The translations under genes and the position numbers were made by a program. 14,582 nt of DNA, taken from Lachnospiraceae bacterium UBA3762. GTDB taxonomy: Bacteria; Bacillota; Clostridia; Lachnospirales; Lachnospiraceae. Of the stretch, positions 1 to 8,196 are shown piece by piece; within the stretch, counting starts at the first letter, position 1; the number at the start of each line of letters is the position of its first letter. Under the pieces are notes generated by a model. It did not search any database, was not told where the DNA came from, and saw only the letters and a program-made list of their open reading frames with translations. Location: positions 1-14,582 of the forward strand of contig DFGA01000048.1 of NCBI GenBank assembly GCA_002371615.1, in the 5' to 3' direction.

Positions 1-393
1 ATCACGCTTCCGGTAGCTATCTCCGCAGCAGGCGTAACGGCCGAAACTCTCCGTTCCGGCGTCAACGCGGTACCGAAAGGCCAGCGCGAGGCGGCGATTT
101 CCCTCGGCATGCGGGACCACACGGTCTTTCTCAAGATCATTTTCCCGCAGGCCTTCCGGATCGTCATTCCGGGACTCATCTCGGAGCTGGTCATAGTGCT
201 GAAGGATACGACATTTGCTTACGTCGTCAGCTACGCGGATCTCATGCAGAATGCAAGAGTAATGATCAGCAATTATGACGCACTGCTCTCCGTGTATCTG
301 GTGGTCGCGGTCATTTACATTCTGATCAATTACGGGCTGAATAAGCTGTCGGTGTATCTGGCGAACCGCAGAAAACGGCTGCAGGCGGGATGA
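1..393 (+). CDS. Polar amino acid ABC transporter permease, 3' end only
   Basis: This is the C-terminal 130 residues of an inner-membrane permease of the His/Glu/Gln (HAAT) type; the 5' end lies outside the window. The frame is open from base 1. It carries the EAA loop that contacts the ATPase (EAAISLGMRDHTVF, around residues 35-48 of the fragment), preceded by GVNAVPKGQ, which is typical of this family. Two hydrophobic membrane segments follow (around PGLISELVIVL and YLVVAVIYILINYGL), with a short basic tail (NRRKRLQAG) before TGA. An internal ATG at 109 is not the start, because homology clearly runs through it. The matching ATPase begins 195 bp downstream on the same strand, so the two probably form one uptake system; the substrate cannot be read from the sequence. 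The gene is more GC-rich than the pilus genes to its right. Confidence 0.93.
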   Translation: MTLPVAISAAGVTAETLRSGVNAVPKGQREAAISLGMRDHTVFLKIIFPQAFRIVIPGLISELVIVLKDTTFAYVVSYADLMQNARVMISNYDALLSVYLVVAVIYILINYGLNKLSVYLANRRKRLQAG

Positions 394-588
394 TGTTAAC
401 GGAACAGGCGTCAGTAAATCGACGAATAATTAACCGGAGAAATCGTTTGTAGATGAGACGAACGCTGCACTTCTTATATATGCAGGTAAAATGCATACTG
501 CAAATACAAAATATATGCATGAACACTTTCTGCCGGAAAAGGTTTTCAGAATTACCACGATAACTACACTTAGATAGGAGAAGAAAAT
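394..588 (+). other. Intergenic spacer between permease and ATPase
   Basis: This 195-bp AT-rich spacer is unusually long for two genes of one transporter. I see no convincing terminator or canonical promoter. There are several ATGCA/ATGCAT words between about 480 and 525. The spacer ends with the ribosome binding site AGGAG at 576-580, 8 nt before the ATG at 589. Confidence 0.4.
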
Positions 589-1347
589 ATGGCACAGGCT
601 ACTCAAGCGGGAACCCCCGTCATAGAGCTCAGACATGTAGACAAGCATTACGGACAGCTTCATGTCCTGAAAGATATAAATCTTTCCGTAAAAAAAGGCG
701 AAGTCGTCGTTATCATCGGTCCCTCCGGATCGGGCAAATCGACACTCTGCCGCACGATCAACCGGCTCGAGACCATCGACTCCGGCGAGATCCTGATCGA
801 CGGTCAGCCGCTCCCGAAGGAGGGGCGGAAACTTGCAGAGCTCCGCGCGCAGGTCGGAATGGTCTTTCAGCAGTTCAACCTGTTCGCGCACAAAACGATT
901 CTCGACAACGTGACGATCGGCCCCCGCGAGGTCTTAAAAAAGTCGAAGGCTGAGGCAGAGCAGGAAGCCATGCAGCTCCTTAAGCGCGTCGGCGTTGACT
1001 CACAGGCTTCCAAGGTTCCCGCTCAGCTTTCCGGCGGCCAGCAGCAGCGTGTGGCAATAGCCCGCTCTCTGGCCATGCATCCGAAGGCTATGCTCTTTGA
1101 CGAGCCGACGAGCGCGCTCGATCCCGAGATGATCGGCGAGGTGCTCGCAGTCATGACCGAGCTGGCTTCGGAGGGCATGACGATGGTTATTGTCACACAT
1201 GAGATGAACTTTGCGAAGCGTGTTGCAGACAGGATCATTTTCATGGATGCCGGCGCGATTCTGGAGGAGAATACGCCTGAACAGTTCTTTACAAATCCGG
1301 CGACACAGAGGGCGAGGGATTTCCTGGAGTCGATACAGGCTCATTGA
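589..1347 (+). CDS. Amino acid ABC transporter ATP-binding protein (GlnQ family)
   Basis: This cytoplasmic ATPase powers amino acid import with the permease encoded upstream. It is 252 residues long, normal for the family, and all nucleotide-binding elements are visible. The Walker A motif GPSGSGKST is at 44-52, the Q-loop FQQFNLF at 93-99, the signature LSGGQQQR at 147-154, the Walker B segment AMLFDEPTSALD at 167-178 and the H-loop histidine in VTHE at 204. The FQQFNLF and DEPTSALDPEM wording is characteristic of the polar amino acid (GlnQ/HisP/ArtP) subgroup. The ATG at 589 is supported by AGGAG 8 nt upstream. No clear intrinsic terminator follows the TGA, so transcription may run into the AT-rich repeat region or the small gene at 1603. 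No substrate-binding protein gene is in view; it may lie left of the window. Confidence 0.95.
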   Translation: MAQATQAGTPVIELRHVDKHYGQLHVLKDINLSVKKGEVVVIIGPSGSGKSTLCRTINRLETIDSGEILIDGQPLPKEGRKLAELRAQVGMVFQQFNLFAHKTILDNVTIGPREVLKKSKAEAEQEAMQLLKRVGVDSQASKVPAQLSGGQQQRVAIARSLAMHPKAMLFDEPTSALDPEMIGEVLAVMTELASEGMTMVIVTHEMNFAKRVADRIIFMDAGAILEENTPEQFFTNPATQRARDFLESIQAH

Positions 1348-1359
1348 GATAATGCATTG

Positions 1360-1437
1360 ACAAAAGTTATAAAAGGTTATAAAGACTTATAAAACATCAC
1401 AAAAGTTATAAAAGGTTATAAAGACTTATAAAAACAT
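1360..1437. repeat. Two tandem 39-bp AT-rich repeats containing six phased TTATAAA boxes
   Basis: The copies are 1360-1398 and 1399-1437, and their first 35 bases are identical. Each copy contains three TTATAAA boxes. The boxes start at 1367, 1377, 1387, 1406, 1416 and 1426, so spacing is exactly 10 bp within a copy and 19 bp across the junction. All boxes therefore lie on nearly the same face of the helix. The array sits 13 bp after the ATPase stop codon. It could be a protein-binding array, a bent-DNA element or a simple satellite. Confidence 0.85.
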
Positions 1438-1573
1438 GATTAACACATAAGGGTGGAATAGCAGTTTATACACTTTCCTCATGAAGGCTATCGCGTAAAT
1501 GTTCACGTATTATTTTCAGAAATTAATAGCCCTCAATCCTTTCTGACTCGTATACCTATATAGATTGATTAAT

Positions 1574-1594
1574 TATAATTCGGATAGAGCGAGG
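1574..1594 (+). promoter_or_regulatory. Candidate -10 box and ribosome binding site for the 98-residue gene
   Basis: A perfect TATAAT lies at 1574-1579, but no good -35 sequence stands at normal distance. GAGG at 1591-1594 is 8 nt before the ATG at 1603 and supports that start. The -10 box is only about 24 bp from the ATG, so the 5' leader would be very short if this promoter is used. Confidence 0.35.
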
Positions 1595-1602
1595 TATATA
1601 AA

Positions 1603-1899
1603 ATGTCAGAAGCAGCCATACTTTCATCAAACAACTTCTCATACACAATCAAAGAGCGTGCCAAAAAGGCAAATCTTTTCCCGAGATGGGTTTACGAGAG
1701 AGCCGGCTTCACATGCCGCCGCCACTTTCTCAAGGAAGACGAACTCCTTTTCAACGGCGTAAAATACAGCCGCACCGCCGCCGACTCCATACTCGGTAGA
1801 ATGGGCTGGACGATCGAAGAGGAACGCATTCCGAGGACGAGCGGTCTGCTCATTCGAGTTACGCGGGTCTATCACAACGGCGTGCTGTGTTCCCGCTAA
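1603..1899 (+). CDS. Small basic protein of unknown function (98 aa)
   Basis: I do not recognise this family. The protein has 98 residues, no signal peptide and no membrane segment, so it should be cytoplasmic. The middle is rich in aromatic and basic residues (FPRWVYERAGFTCRR), followed by FNGVKYSRTAADSILGRMGW and an Arg-rich C-terminal segment. Cysteines are few and not arranged as a metal site. The ATG at 1603 has GAGG 8 nt upstream, and codon use looks like a real gene. It converges on the pilus operon and shares the hairpin at 1934-1957 with it as a terminator. The phased TTATAAA array lies 165 bp upstream. A nucleic-acid-binding role would fit the charge, but that is only a guess. Confidence 0.65.
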   Translation: MSEAAILSSNNFSYTIKERAKKANLFPRWVYERAGFTCRRHFLKEDELLFNGVKYSRTAADSILGRMGWTIEEERIPRTSGLLIRVTRVYHNGVLCSR

Positions 1900-1918
1900 T
1901 ATCAGTCAAATGCTGATA
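1900..1918. other. Small inverted repeat after the 98-residue gene
   Basis: TATCAG at 1900-1905 and CTGATA at 1913-1918 form a 6-bp stem with a 7-nt loop directly after the TAA. There is no T-tract, so it is not a terminator by itself. It may protect the 3' end of the transcript. Confidence 0.4.
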
Positions 1919-1933
1919 ATGTATCTCAAAAGA

Positions 1934-1961
1934 AAAGAGCTGCTTACGCGGCTCTTTCCTC
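1934..1961. terminator. Shared terminator of convergent genes; stop codon of the adhesin lies in the loop
   Basis: AAAGAGCTGC (1934-1943) pairs with GCGGCTCTTT (1948-1957) around the loop TTAC, with one T-G wobble on the + strand and one C-A mismatch on the - strand. The + strand continues with TTTCCTCTTTT and the - strand with TTTTCTTTTGAG, so both directions have a pyrimidine-rich tail. The - strand stop codon TAA of the tip adhesin (1944-1946) is the hairpin loop, so the stem overlaps the last codons of that gene. Confidence 0.7.
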
Positions 1962-4900
1962 TTTTAGCTCTCTTAACTTCAACAATACTATTGCGAAGCT
2001 GATTGAAATACCGATTATTGTGAAAAGGTAATCTCCGGGACCACCGGTAGCTGGAAGTTCATACATCTTTACATTTTGAATCTGGTAACAGCCTGGAAAC
2101 TCACTATCATTTGTTACATTATAAGTGTCTGCATAATTATTCTCACCCGAGATAGTAATCTTTCCGTAAGCGTCGACAACAATTGTCCATCCGCCACCCG
2201 GTAAGAAATAACCATCCGCTGCCTTCGTTTCCTTGAGATAATAGGTCTTGAAGCGCTCAAGATCTTTCAGGAAGATTTTTCCCTTCTTAGCAGCTGCTGC
2301 CGCAATTGTCTCTTCGTCGGCACCCTCTTCATAACCCTTACCGTCATCAGATACAATATGCTCTTTTACCGGTGTGAGAACTTCCTTTGTCGTCTCAGTA
2401 CCGTCTTCTCCTGTCACAGTCTCAATGGTCTTCTCAAAAAGTGTAAACTCAACACCGGGAAGTATGTCATAAGCCATTGTGCCGTCAGCCTGCGGTAACT
2501 CTACACTACTTGTCTTGATCATAGTGATATCCACAGTTGTACTGGGCTGTATTACCGGATGTTTATATTCTTCACGGTATCTGTCGCGGTTCACTTTGTA
2601 AGTAAGATCCGCTACGACATTGGAATGAAACCCGGGATGCTTCGAGCTTGTATCATTGGAAATCGTTTGATTCTCATTGTTTGTATAGCTGAAATCAGTT
2701 CCCTCGTCACCTTTGACTCCGGCATAACCATCGGCAGGTCTTTCCTCAGAAGGTAAATCTTTATTGCGGGATGCTATTTCGTTTGCAACCCAGTCCTGTT
2801 CCGCTTTCTGAGTCGCTCTCACATTGAATGACACGGTAAACACATAATCATCCGGCACCACATAATCTGGATTAAAGGTAAGTACAACTTGCCCTTCTTC
2901 CGACACCGACAAATTCTGAATAATCGGCGTTTCGTTGTCAGACTGTACATTATACGATGTAGGACCTGACTTATCCCACAATACTTTTGTCAGAGTCTTT
3001 GTCGGATCGGCAGGGTCCGGATATTTCATAGTACATTTGATGTCTTTTATATCCTCATCATTTTCCCCTTTGACAGTCACATAATCTGTCAGCTGATCTT
3101 TAATTACAGGACCCTGAATGCGAGGAATAGGTATTGCAGTGCTGACAGCAGTATTCAGAGCGTTTGCACTGCCTGCTGCGTACAATTTGCCGTCTTTAAC
3201 GAGCTCTTCCAGACAAACATCATATCTGTTACTGAGTTTATCCCGTTTGTAATCATGTCTGATATCATCCCATAAGCTTAAATCTACGGCTTCAATTCTG
3301 TCGTTCATAGCCTGATTGGAAAAAGCTACTGTCGAAATCTTCACATCACCTACATCATTCTTAAATGCCCGAACTGCCTCGAGTGTATTCTGAATCACGC
3401 CATGAGCACCATCAAGATTCTGGACAGACATCTCTCCGACCGCAGCCCCGGCTCCGTCTCCTGCGGATTCCGCATTGCCGTTAAGATAAGCAGTCGGCAC
3501 ACCGTCACTGACAAAAATCAGATAGGTTTCTTCCGCACCCCTCGGCGCTGTACTGATAGCTGTTCTTGCCTTTTCAAGTGCTGCTTCATAATTGTCATAG
3601 CCTGACGGAGTGACACTCTGCAAAGCATTTTCGACAACTGTTGAATTCGTTGTCCATCCTGTAAGTACAGATGTTTTCTCGAGACTCGAAAGCCCGATTA
3701 CATACATTTGATTCTTAGTGTTTCCGTCAGGAAGGATCATGTCTACCAGTGAATGCGGACCGGTCATAGCCTCCAGCATCGCATCGTATCTGGTCACATA
3801 ATTTCCGTTTTCGTCCGTCATGAGATACCTTCTGTCAAAGTAGTTGTCACCTACCTTTATTGCATATGCATTATCCGAAGATACAATTGGATACATCGAC
3901 TCGGAGCAATCCATTACCAGGATGACATTTGTCTTTTTATTTTTTACAGGTCCCATGTCCAGATACAGACGATAAAGGTTTTTCTTCTGCTCATCTGTCA
4001 GCTCATCTTCAAAATTTGTATCCGGATTGTCGTCGCCATCTCTCATGGCGTCAATTTTTTTGCTGATCGGAATAAAGAAATCTTCCTCGGGCAGATCAAT
4101 TTCCCGCTTATTGGAAACGGCCACGGCCGTTGTCGTTTTGGTCATAAGCGGCATGATCCGTCTGTAGAATGTGAATTGTGTTGCGGTTGCCTTATTCTGA
4201 GTAACCTCCACAGCTCCGCTGTTATTGTAAACATAATCCTTTATGGTCTGTCCGCTTGATCCGGTTCTGCTGCCTTCCATGTACATGTCAGAATTCAGAA
4301 TATACGTAGAAGGCTCGATGTCCTTTAGTGCGAAAGACTTTCTGGAAACCAGAGACTGTCCATTATAATCATAGTATCCGGTCTCATATCCCAACCATTT
4401 ATTTTTGCTTAAATTGTAAAGACTGTAACCTCCGCTCGTACCCGTTACATTCCAAAGATACGTGTTTATCAGATTTTCATCGATACATAGATAATCATTA
4501 TGGAAGATCCCGTTTTCATCCTCAAGCGCATCATTCATCCTGTGAAGAATAGCTGGGTCACTTAAAGTTGCCACATTATCAGCATTCGAAACCGAATCAT
4601 AGGCTGCATATAAAGCTCTGTCGGCATTTACATTTTCATCTATTACAAGGTAGGTTCCTCTCGGGAATTCTGAGGGATCCCCTATTCCTTCAACAGCCTC
4701 CCAGTACGTTTTTCCGTTATACTTTCCTGAGATATCCTCTGTTTCTTCAAGAGTATCAAACAGGGTATAATAGCCTTCTATCGAATCTTCCTTTACAGTA
4801 TAATGAATAGCTCTTTCAATACCGCTTTCTGCATCAACTGTTTCAACCGGAAGATTTTCAAAAGTATGTTCCCATGGTACTGTCTCTATTTCGTCTTCGA

Positions 4901-7103
4901 CACCGTCCAGCGTAACACTGGCGACCTCTACTCCGTCAGCGTTCAAACGCATCGTAACAGATGCATCTGTAATGCCGCTGCCGTCTTCAACTTTGCCGTC
5001 TTTATCATACCAGACCTTCTTAACACGAATATCTTTATTGGGTCTGACCTCATTTTTATAAATGAAGTCAGGTCTGGCCGACACTGGACTGGGCCCGCTT
5101 TGCGCAGTATTATTTACAACGTGAATCTCATCGTCACCCAGATATACTTTATATCTGGATGCGTCAACACCAACTTCCTCCACATAATATCTTCGTCCTG
5201 TCGGTATACCTGTGAGTATAACATCCTCACCGTCTTTCAGGTTAAACACATTCGGATTATCATTACGGAATACAACATTGCTGTTGTCAGAGGCGTACCT
5301 CAGTTTGAGCATGGATCCCGTCTGATTTACGGTGTTGCCCGAAAGCGGCTGAAACTGACCGTTTTCATCTTCGAGATAAACTATGAAACCAAAATCGGCA
5401 GCTTTGTCATCATCATCTTTATTGCCGGTTACTCTCTTCCCTATGCGAAGCCGTTCATACATTGCCAGATTGAACTGCAGCAGGCAGTTAGAGTCGCAGC
5501 CGCCTCGTTCAATCATGAAAAACTGAATGGTATGAACCGTATCCGGTGTGCTGTTGTCCACAATATTCTTAAGAACACTCTGTGTTTCAGTACGGGGATT
5601 TTGCTTTTGACTGTCTTTTTGTCCGACCTGTACAGTTGTACAGTCTTTCTTTACGCCTCCGGCAGTACTGTTTATACCGTTTTCATATGTAATCTCACCG
5701 GTCCTGAAATTAATACTGGCTCCGATCGGCTGATGTATTCCTCCCAGATCCAGCACAAGCCTGCCGTCTACGAAGACCCATACATCATCATCTCCGCTGA
5801 ATCGGAACATCTCATCCAGGCCGTTAATTTTTCCGCCTTCGGGAATCATGAATTCAGCAGACATCGTTAAACTGAAGTGATGGTTGTACTTAGTCGTGTG
5901 CTGCTGAGACGTACTTTTACCGTTCCATTCTTTATGATATTCTGTCAGGGGGTAAAAACCATGATATATCAAATCCTTGTTTGAATTGTCTTTCCCCAGG
6001 TTGTAAAGATTAAAATCTTTTTCTCCGCCTGCTGCATTTATATATGCATAGTTCTTGGAACTGTCAAACGTATAGTAGCCCTGCTCATCAATATAGAATA
6101 AATGGTTCAGTCCCGTATAGGAGGTTCTTCCCGGGACATTTGCATCAGGTATGTTCGGATCAAAAAGATAGGCAAGGCTCATATCGTTGTTAACCTGCCA
6201 GGACTGCACCGTGCTATCAGTATAGCCGGTCTTAAGGACCGGGTAATTATCCTCTGTATGTTCCGCAACAATTCCCTGTACGGCAGATGATTGCAGGCCG
6301 TCATGACCACCGGAATAATTATTTATTGTATATGGATTATCAATAGTATACCACCCATTATTCTTCGCAAAAGGCTGAGTTCCGGATGGAAAGAACCGGA
6401 ACTGACGCCGCTTGCCATCTGCGTCTTTATTTATGGTAGTACCGCTGAAATTCTCCGAATGATCAATACCCCGGGAATTCCAGGAATAGTTATTAATACT
6501 GTAATCCCACTCACCGCCATCATACGCCTGATAGTCAAAAAGATTGATTGTCATTATAGAATTGGTATCAACCGTTTGCCGCAATCCCGTAACGCCGTCC
6601 GGCAGCGTCCCCGCGCCTAAAAGCATTTCAGCTTCGTCATCGGCAGACAGTACGTCCTCAATGAGAATATCTTCTCCTTCCAAAGAAGCTTTCGCATCCT
6701 CCGCAACAGATGCATCCTTCATCTGATCAGAATTGTCTGTTCCTGATCTCCATGCAAACTTTCCGTCTGCACTATCTCTGTTTTCGCTTGTATTCTGATC
6801 AGGCTCAACTACTATATCCTCGTTCGATTCTTCACTTGCAGGATCATCCCCACCCCAGACAAATTTCTCGGATTCCGATTCCGGCTCTGCTGACTGTTCC
6901 GGCTGTTCCGGATTCTCAGTCAGTTCTACTGCTTCTTCGGACACAGACGTAGAATCATCCTGAAAGCTTCCGGTTCCCCAGGTAAACCTCTCCGAAGCCG
7001 AGACAGGTGACAGCAGTGATAAGTCACCTGCACATTCTGATATGCTCGACAATAACAACCCTGCAAGAATAGTACCTGCCAAAATACGTTTGTATACTTT
7101 CAC
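1944..7103 (-). CDS. Giant sortase-anchored pilus tip adhesin with fibro-slime, Cna-B and VWA domains (1719 aa)
   Basis: This is a secreted surface protein, probably the adhesive tip of the pilus. It has a signal peptide (about 1-26) and an acidic disordered region to about 170 with three F-x-W motifs (W42, W83, W118). A fibro-slime domain spans about 305-550, with the core SGDDDVWVFVDG around W442. A SpaA-like domain starts near K556 (RIGKRVTG), and a Cna-B domain covers about 690-800 (VKKVWYD, W698). A region of about 800-1010 is unassigned. The VWA domain has MIDAS DCSES at 1065-1069 and SDGVPT around D1200. A SpaA-like domain with E-box YYLKETKAADGY (E1625) precedes the LPATG signal at 1683-1687, a membrane helix and a basic tail. 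The start is GTG at 7103; GGGGGTGA stands just upstream at good distance. It is the last gene of the operon, 25 bp after the small pilin. Assignment as tip rests on the VWA domain and size; the ligand is unknown. Confidence 0.9.
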   Translation of the reverse strand: MKVYKRILAGTILAGLLLSSISECAGDLSLLSPVSASERFTWGTGSFQDDSTSVSEEAVELTENPEQPEQSAEPESESEKFVWGGDDPASEESNEDIVVEPDQNTSENRDSADGKFAWRSGTDNSDQMKDASVAEDAKASLEGEDILIEDVLSADDEAEMLLGAGTLPDGVTGLRQTVDTNSIMTINLFDYQAYDGGEWDYSINNYSWNSRGIDHSENFSGTTINKDADGKRRQFRFFPSGTQPFAKNNGWYTIDNPYTINNYSGGHDGLQSSAVQGIVAEHTEDNYPVLKTGYTDSTVQSWQVNNDMSLAYLFDPNIPDANVPGRTSYTGLNHLFYIDEQGYYTFDSSKNYAYINAAGGEKDFNLYNLGKDNSNKDLIYHGFYPLTEYHKEWNGKSTSQQHTTKYNHHFSLTMSAEFMIPEGGKINGLDEMFRFSGDDDVWVFVDGRLVLDLGGIHQPIGASINFRTGEITYENGINSTAGGVKKDCTTVQVGQKDSQKQNPRTETQSVLKNIVDNSTPDTVHTIQFFMIERGGCDSNCLLQFNLAMYERLRIGKRVTGNKDDDDKAADFGFIVYLEDENGQFQPLSGNTVNQTGSMLKLRYASDNSNVVFRNDNPNVFNLKDGEDVILTGIPTGRRYYVEEVGVDASRYKVYLGDDEIHVVNNTAQSGPSPVSARPDFIYKNEVRPNKDIRVKKVWYDKDGKVEDGSGITDASVTMRLNADGVEVASVTLDGVEDEIETVPWEHTFENLPVETVDAESGIERAIHYTVKEDSIEGYYTLFDTLEETEDISGKYNGKTYWEAVEGIGDPSEFPRGTYLVIDENVNADRALYAAYDSVSNADNVATLSDPAILHRMNDALEDENGIFHNDYLCIDENLINTYLWNVTGTSGGYSLYNLSKNKWLGYETGYYDYNGQSLVSRKSFALKDIEPSTYILNSDMYMEGSRTGSSGQTIKDYVYNNSGAVEVTQNKATATQFTFYRRIMPLMTKTTTAVAVSNKREIDLPEEDFFIPISKKIDAMRDGDDNPDTNFEDELTDEQKKNLYRLYLDMGPVKNKKTNVILVMDCSESMYPIVSSDNAYAIKVGDNYFDRRYLMTDENGNYVTRYDAMLEAMTGPHSLVDMILPDGNTKNQMYVIGLSSLEKTSVLTGWTTNSTVVENALQSVTPSGYDNYEAALEKARTAISTAPRGAEETYLIFVSDGVPTAYLNGNAESAGDGAGAAVGEMSVQNLDGAHGVIQNTLEAVRAFKNDVGDVKISTVAFSNQAMNDRIEAVDLSLWDDIRHDYKRDKLSNRYDVCLEELVKDGKLYAAGSANALNTAVSTAIPIPRIQGPVIKDQLTDYVTVKGENDEDIKDIKCTMKYPDPADPTKTLTKVLWDKSGPTSYNVQSDNETPIIQNLSVSEEGQVVLTFNPDYVVPDDYVFTVSFNVRATQKAEQDWVANEIASRNKDLPSEERPADGYAGVKGDEGTDFSYTNNENQTISNDTSSKHPGFHSNVVADLTYKVNRDRYREEYKHPVIQPSTTVDITMIKTSSVELPQADGTMAYDILPGVEFTLFEKTIETVTGEDGTETTKEVLTPVKEHIVSDDGKGYEEGADEETIAAAAAKKGKIFLKDLERFKTYYLKETKAADGYFLPGGGWTIVVDAYGKITISGENNYADTYNVTNDSEFPGCYQIQNVKMYELPATGGPGDYLFTIIGISISFAIVLLKLRELKEERAA

Positions 7104-7128
7104 AATTACTCACCCCCGTTGTAAGTTG

Positions 7129-8118
7129 TTATTTCTTTCTGATCAGCAATACTATAATGGCTATAGCCGCCGCTCCGACGGCTACATACAACGCAATTGG
7201 TGATGTGTCACCGGTCTTAACAAGCTTTGTTCCTGACGTTGTTGTCTGTTTTGAAGGTGTATCCGGTGTTCTGCCCGGCTGCATCGGCACCGGAGTCAAT
7301 GTAACCTTTGGCGTTATTTTCGGTGTAGCGGTAGGGGCCGGTGTGGAAGTCGGCTTCGGCGTCGGCGTCGGCGTTGCCGTTGGAATCTTCTGTATTTCCC
7401 CTTCTTTCGGATATACTTCCGGTGAATAGTTCCACACATATGCATCCTGCGTGTCATTCGGCATATACATCGGTGTCATCCAGAGAACAGGTTCCATTGT
7501 GATTTTTTTAGTTTTTGATATTTGTACAAGGTCCCGCTGTCTTCCCAGATACATTCCCGGATCAAGGTCTGTAAACAATGCATCACCCTGCTCGTTGGTT
7601 GTAACATTTGCAATAGGCTGAATGGATTTTTCGTTTATCAGAGCATTCAGTTTCTCTGCTGCGTCCAGCGACTCCGAAGCTGTCATTCCTTCAAAATCAA
7701 TTCCGGATGATGTAAATGCATCCGTCAGATTATAGTGTGCTGCCCCATTCTCCGTAACAAGATCTGCAACTTTGAACAGATCGATTACAGCTCCCGTGAC
7801 CGGAACGGTATCCTTAATTTCCTCATCCACATAAACAAGATGAACTTTTAACGAAGCAAGTTCACCGGACAAATCCTCTACCGGAAGGAGTGGATTGCTT
7901 TTACCGGTAGAGCGATCTGAGGAAGTGTCTCCATTCTCTGTGCCGGCCGGACTATCTGCGAGATCTTCGATAGCTGAATCACCTGATAGTCCGCTGATAG
8001 AATCATCGCCCTGCATATTTTCAGCTGCGAATACAGACATTGCCGTACCTGCAAGCAGACTAATTCCGATGCAGGTGATCCAAAGTAGGCGCAACATATA
8101 CTTTACTGTATTCTTCAT
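7129..8118 (-). CDS. Minor, probably basal (wall-anchor) pilin with Pro/Thr-rich stalk (329 aa)
   Basis: This secreted subunit probably ends pilus polymerisation and joins the pilus to peptidoglycan. A signal peptide covers about 1-32 (hydrophobic core, cleavage near SVFAAE). A Ser/Asp-rich linker and one SpaA/prealbumin-like domain (about 88-225) follow, with TTNEQGDALFTDLDPGMYL typical of that fold. A stalk of TP, KP and AP dipeptides runs from about 241 to 287. The sorting motif is LVKTG (299-303), followed by D, a membrane helix and RKK. Val replaces the usual Pro in LPxTG. Short length, proline-rich tail and atypical sorting motif are the marks of basal pilins such as FctB or GBS150, so the role is inferred by analogy. 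The start is certain: GGAGG lies 6 nt before the ATG. It sits between the second sortase and the tip adhesin. Confidence 0.85.
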   Translation of the reverse strand: MKNTVKYMLRLLWITCIGISLLAGTAMSVFAAENMQGDDSISGLSGDSAIEDLADSPAGTENGDTSSDRSTGKSNPLLPVEDLSGELASLKVHLVYVDEEIKDTVPVTGAVIDLFKVADLVTENGAAHYNLTDAFTSSGIDFEGMTASESLDAAEKLNALINEKSIQPIANVTTNEQGDALFTDLDPGMYLGRQRDLVQISKTKKITMEPVLWMTPMYMPNDTQDAYVWNYSPEVYPKEGEIQKIPTATPTPTPKPTSTPAPTATPKITPKVTLTPVPMQPGRTPDTPSKQTTTSGTKLVKTGDTSPIALYVAVGAAAIAIIVLLIRKK

Positions 8119-8196
8119 CTTTTACCTCCGTCTTTCCCCTCAAATACAAGATCGGATAATGTTTTCGCTTCTCCGCTCTCATTCCGGCAGACTTCA

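Noticed and set aside
430..1344. Several - strand frames over the ATPase gene
   Set aside because: Antisense to a clear ABC ATPase with all motifs; no independent support.
1360..1437. CRISPR array
   Set aside because: The repeats are directly adjacent without unique spacers, and there are only two units.
1565..1762. Alternative + strand frame overlapping the 98-residue gene
   Set aside because: No ribosome binding site before its ATG and no gene-like pattern; the 1603 frame is better supported.
3753..4259. 168-codon + strand frame antisense to the VWA region
   Set aside because: Shadow frame with unlikely composition and no start signal.
4803..5870. 355-codon open frame on the + strand inside the adhesin gene
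   Set aside because: It is antisense to well-conserved fibro-slime and Cna-B coding sequence, rich in Cys, Ile and Phe without domain pattern, and has no ribosome binding site. It is a shadow of the real gene.
7157..7429. Gly/Val-rich + strand frame (90 codons)
   Set aside because: It is the reverse complement of the Thr/Pro stalk of the minor pilin, and the Gly-Val repeats come only from that codon repetition.
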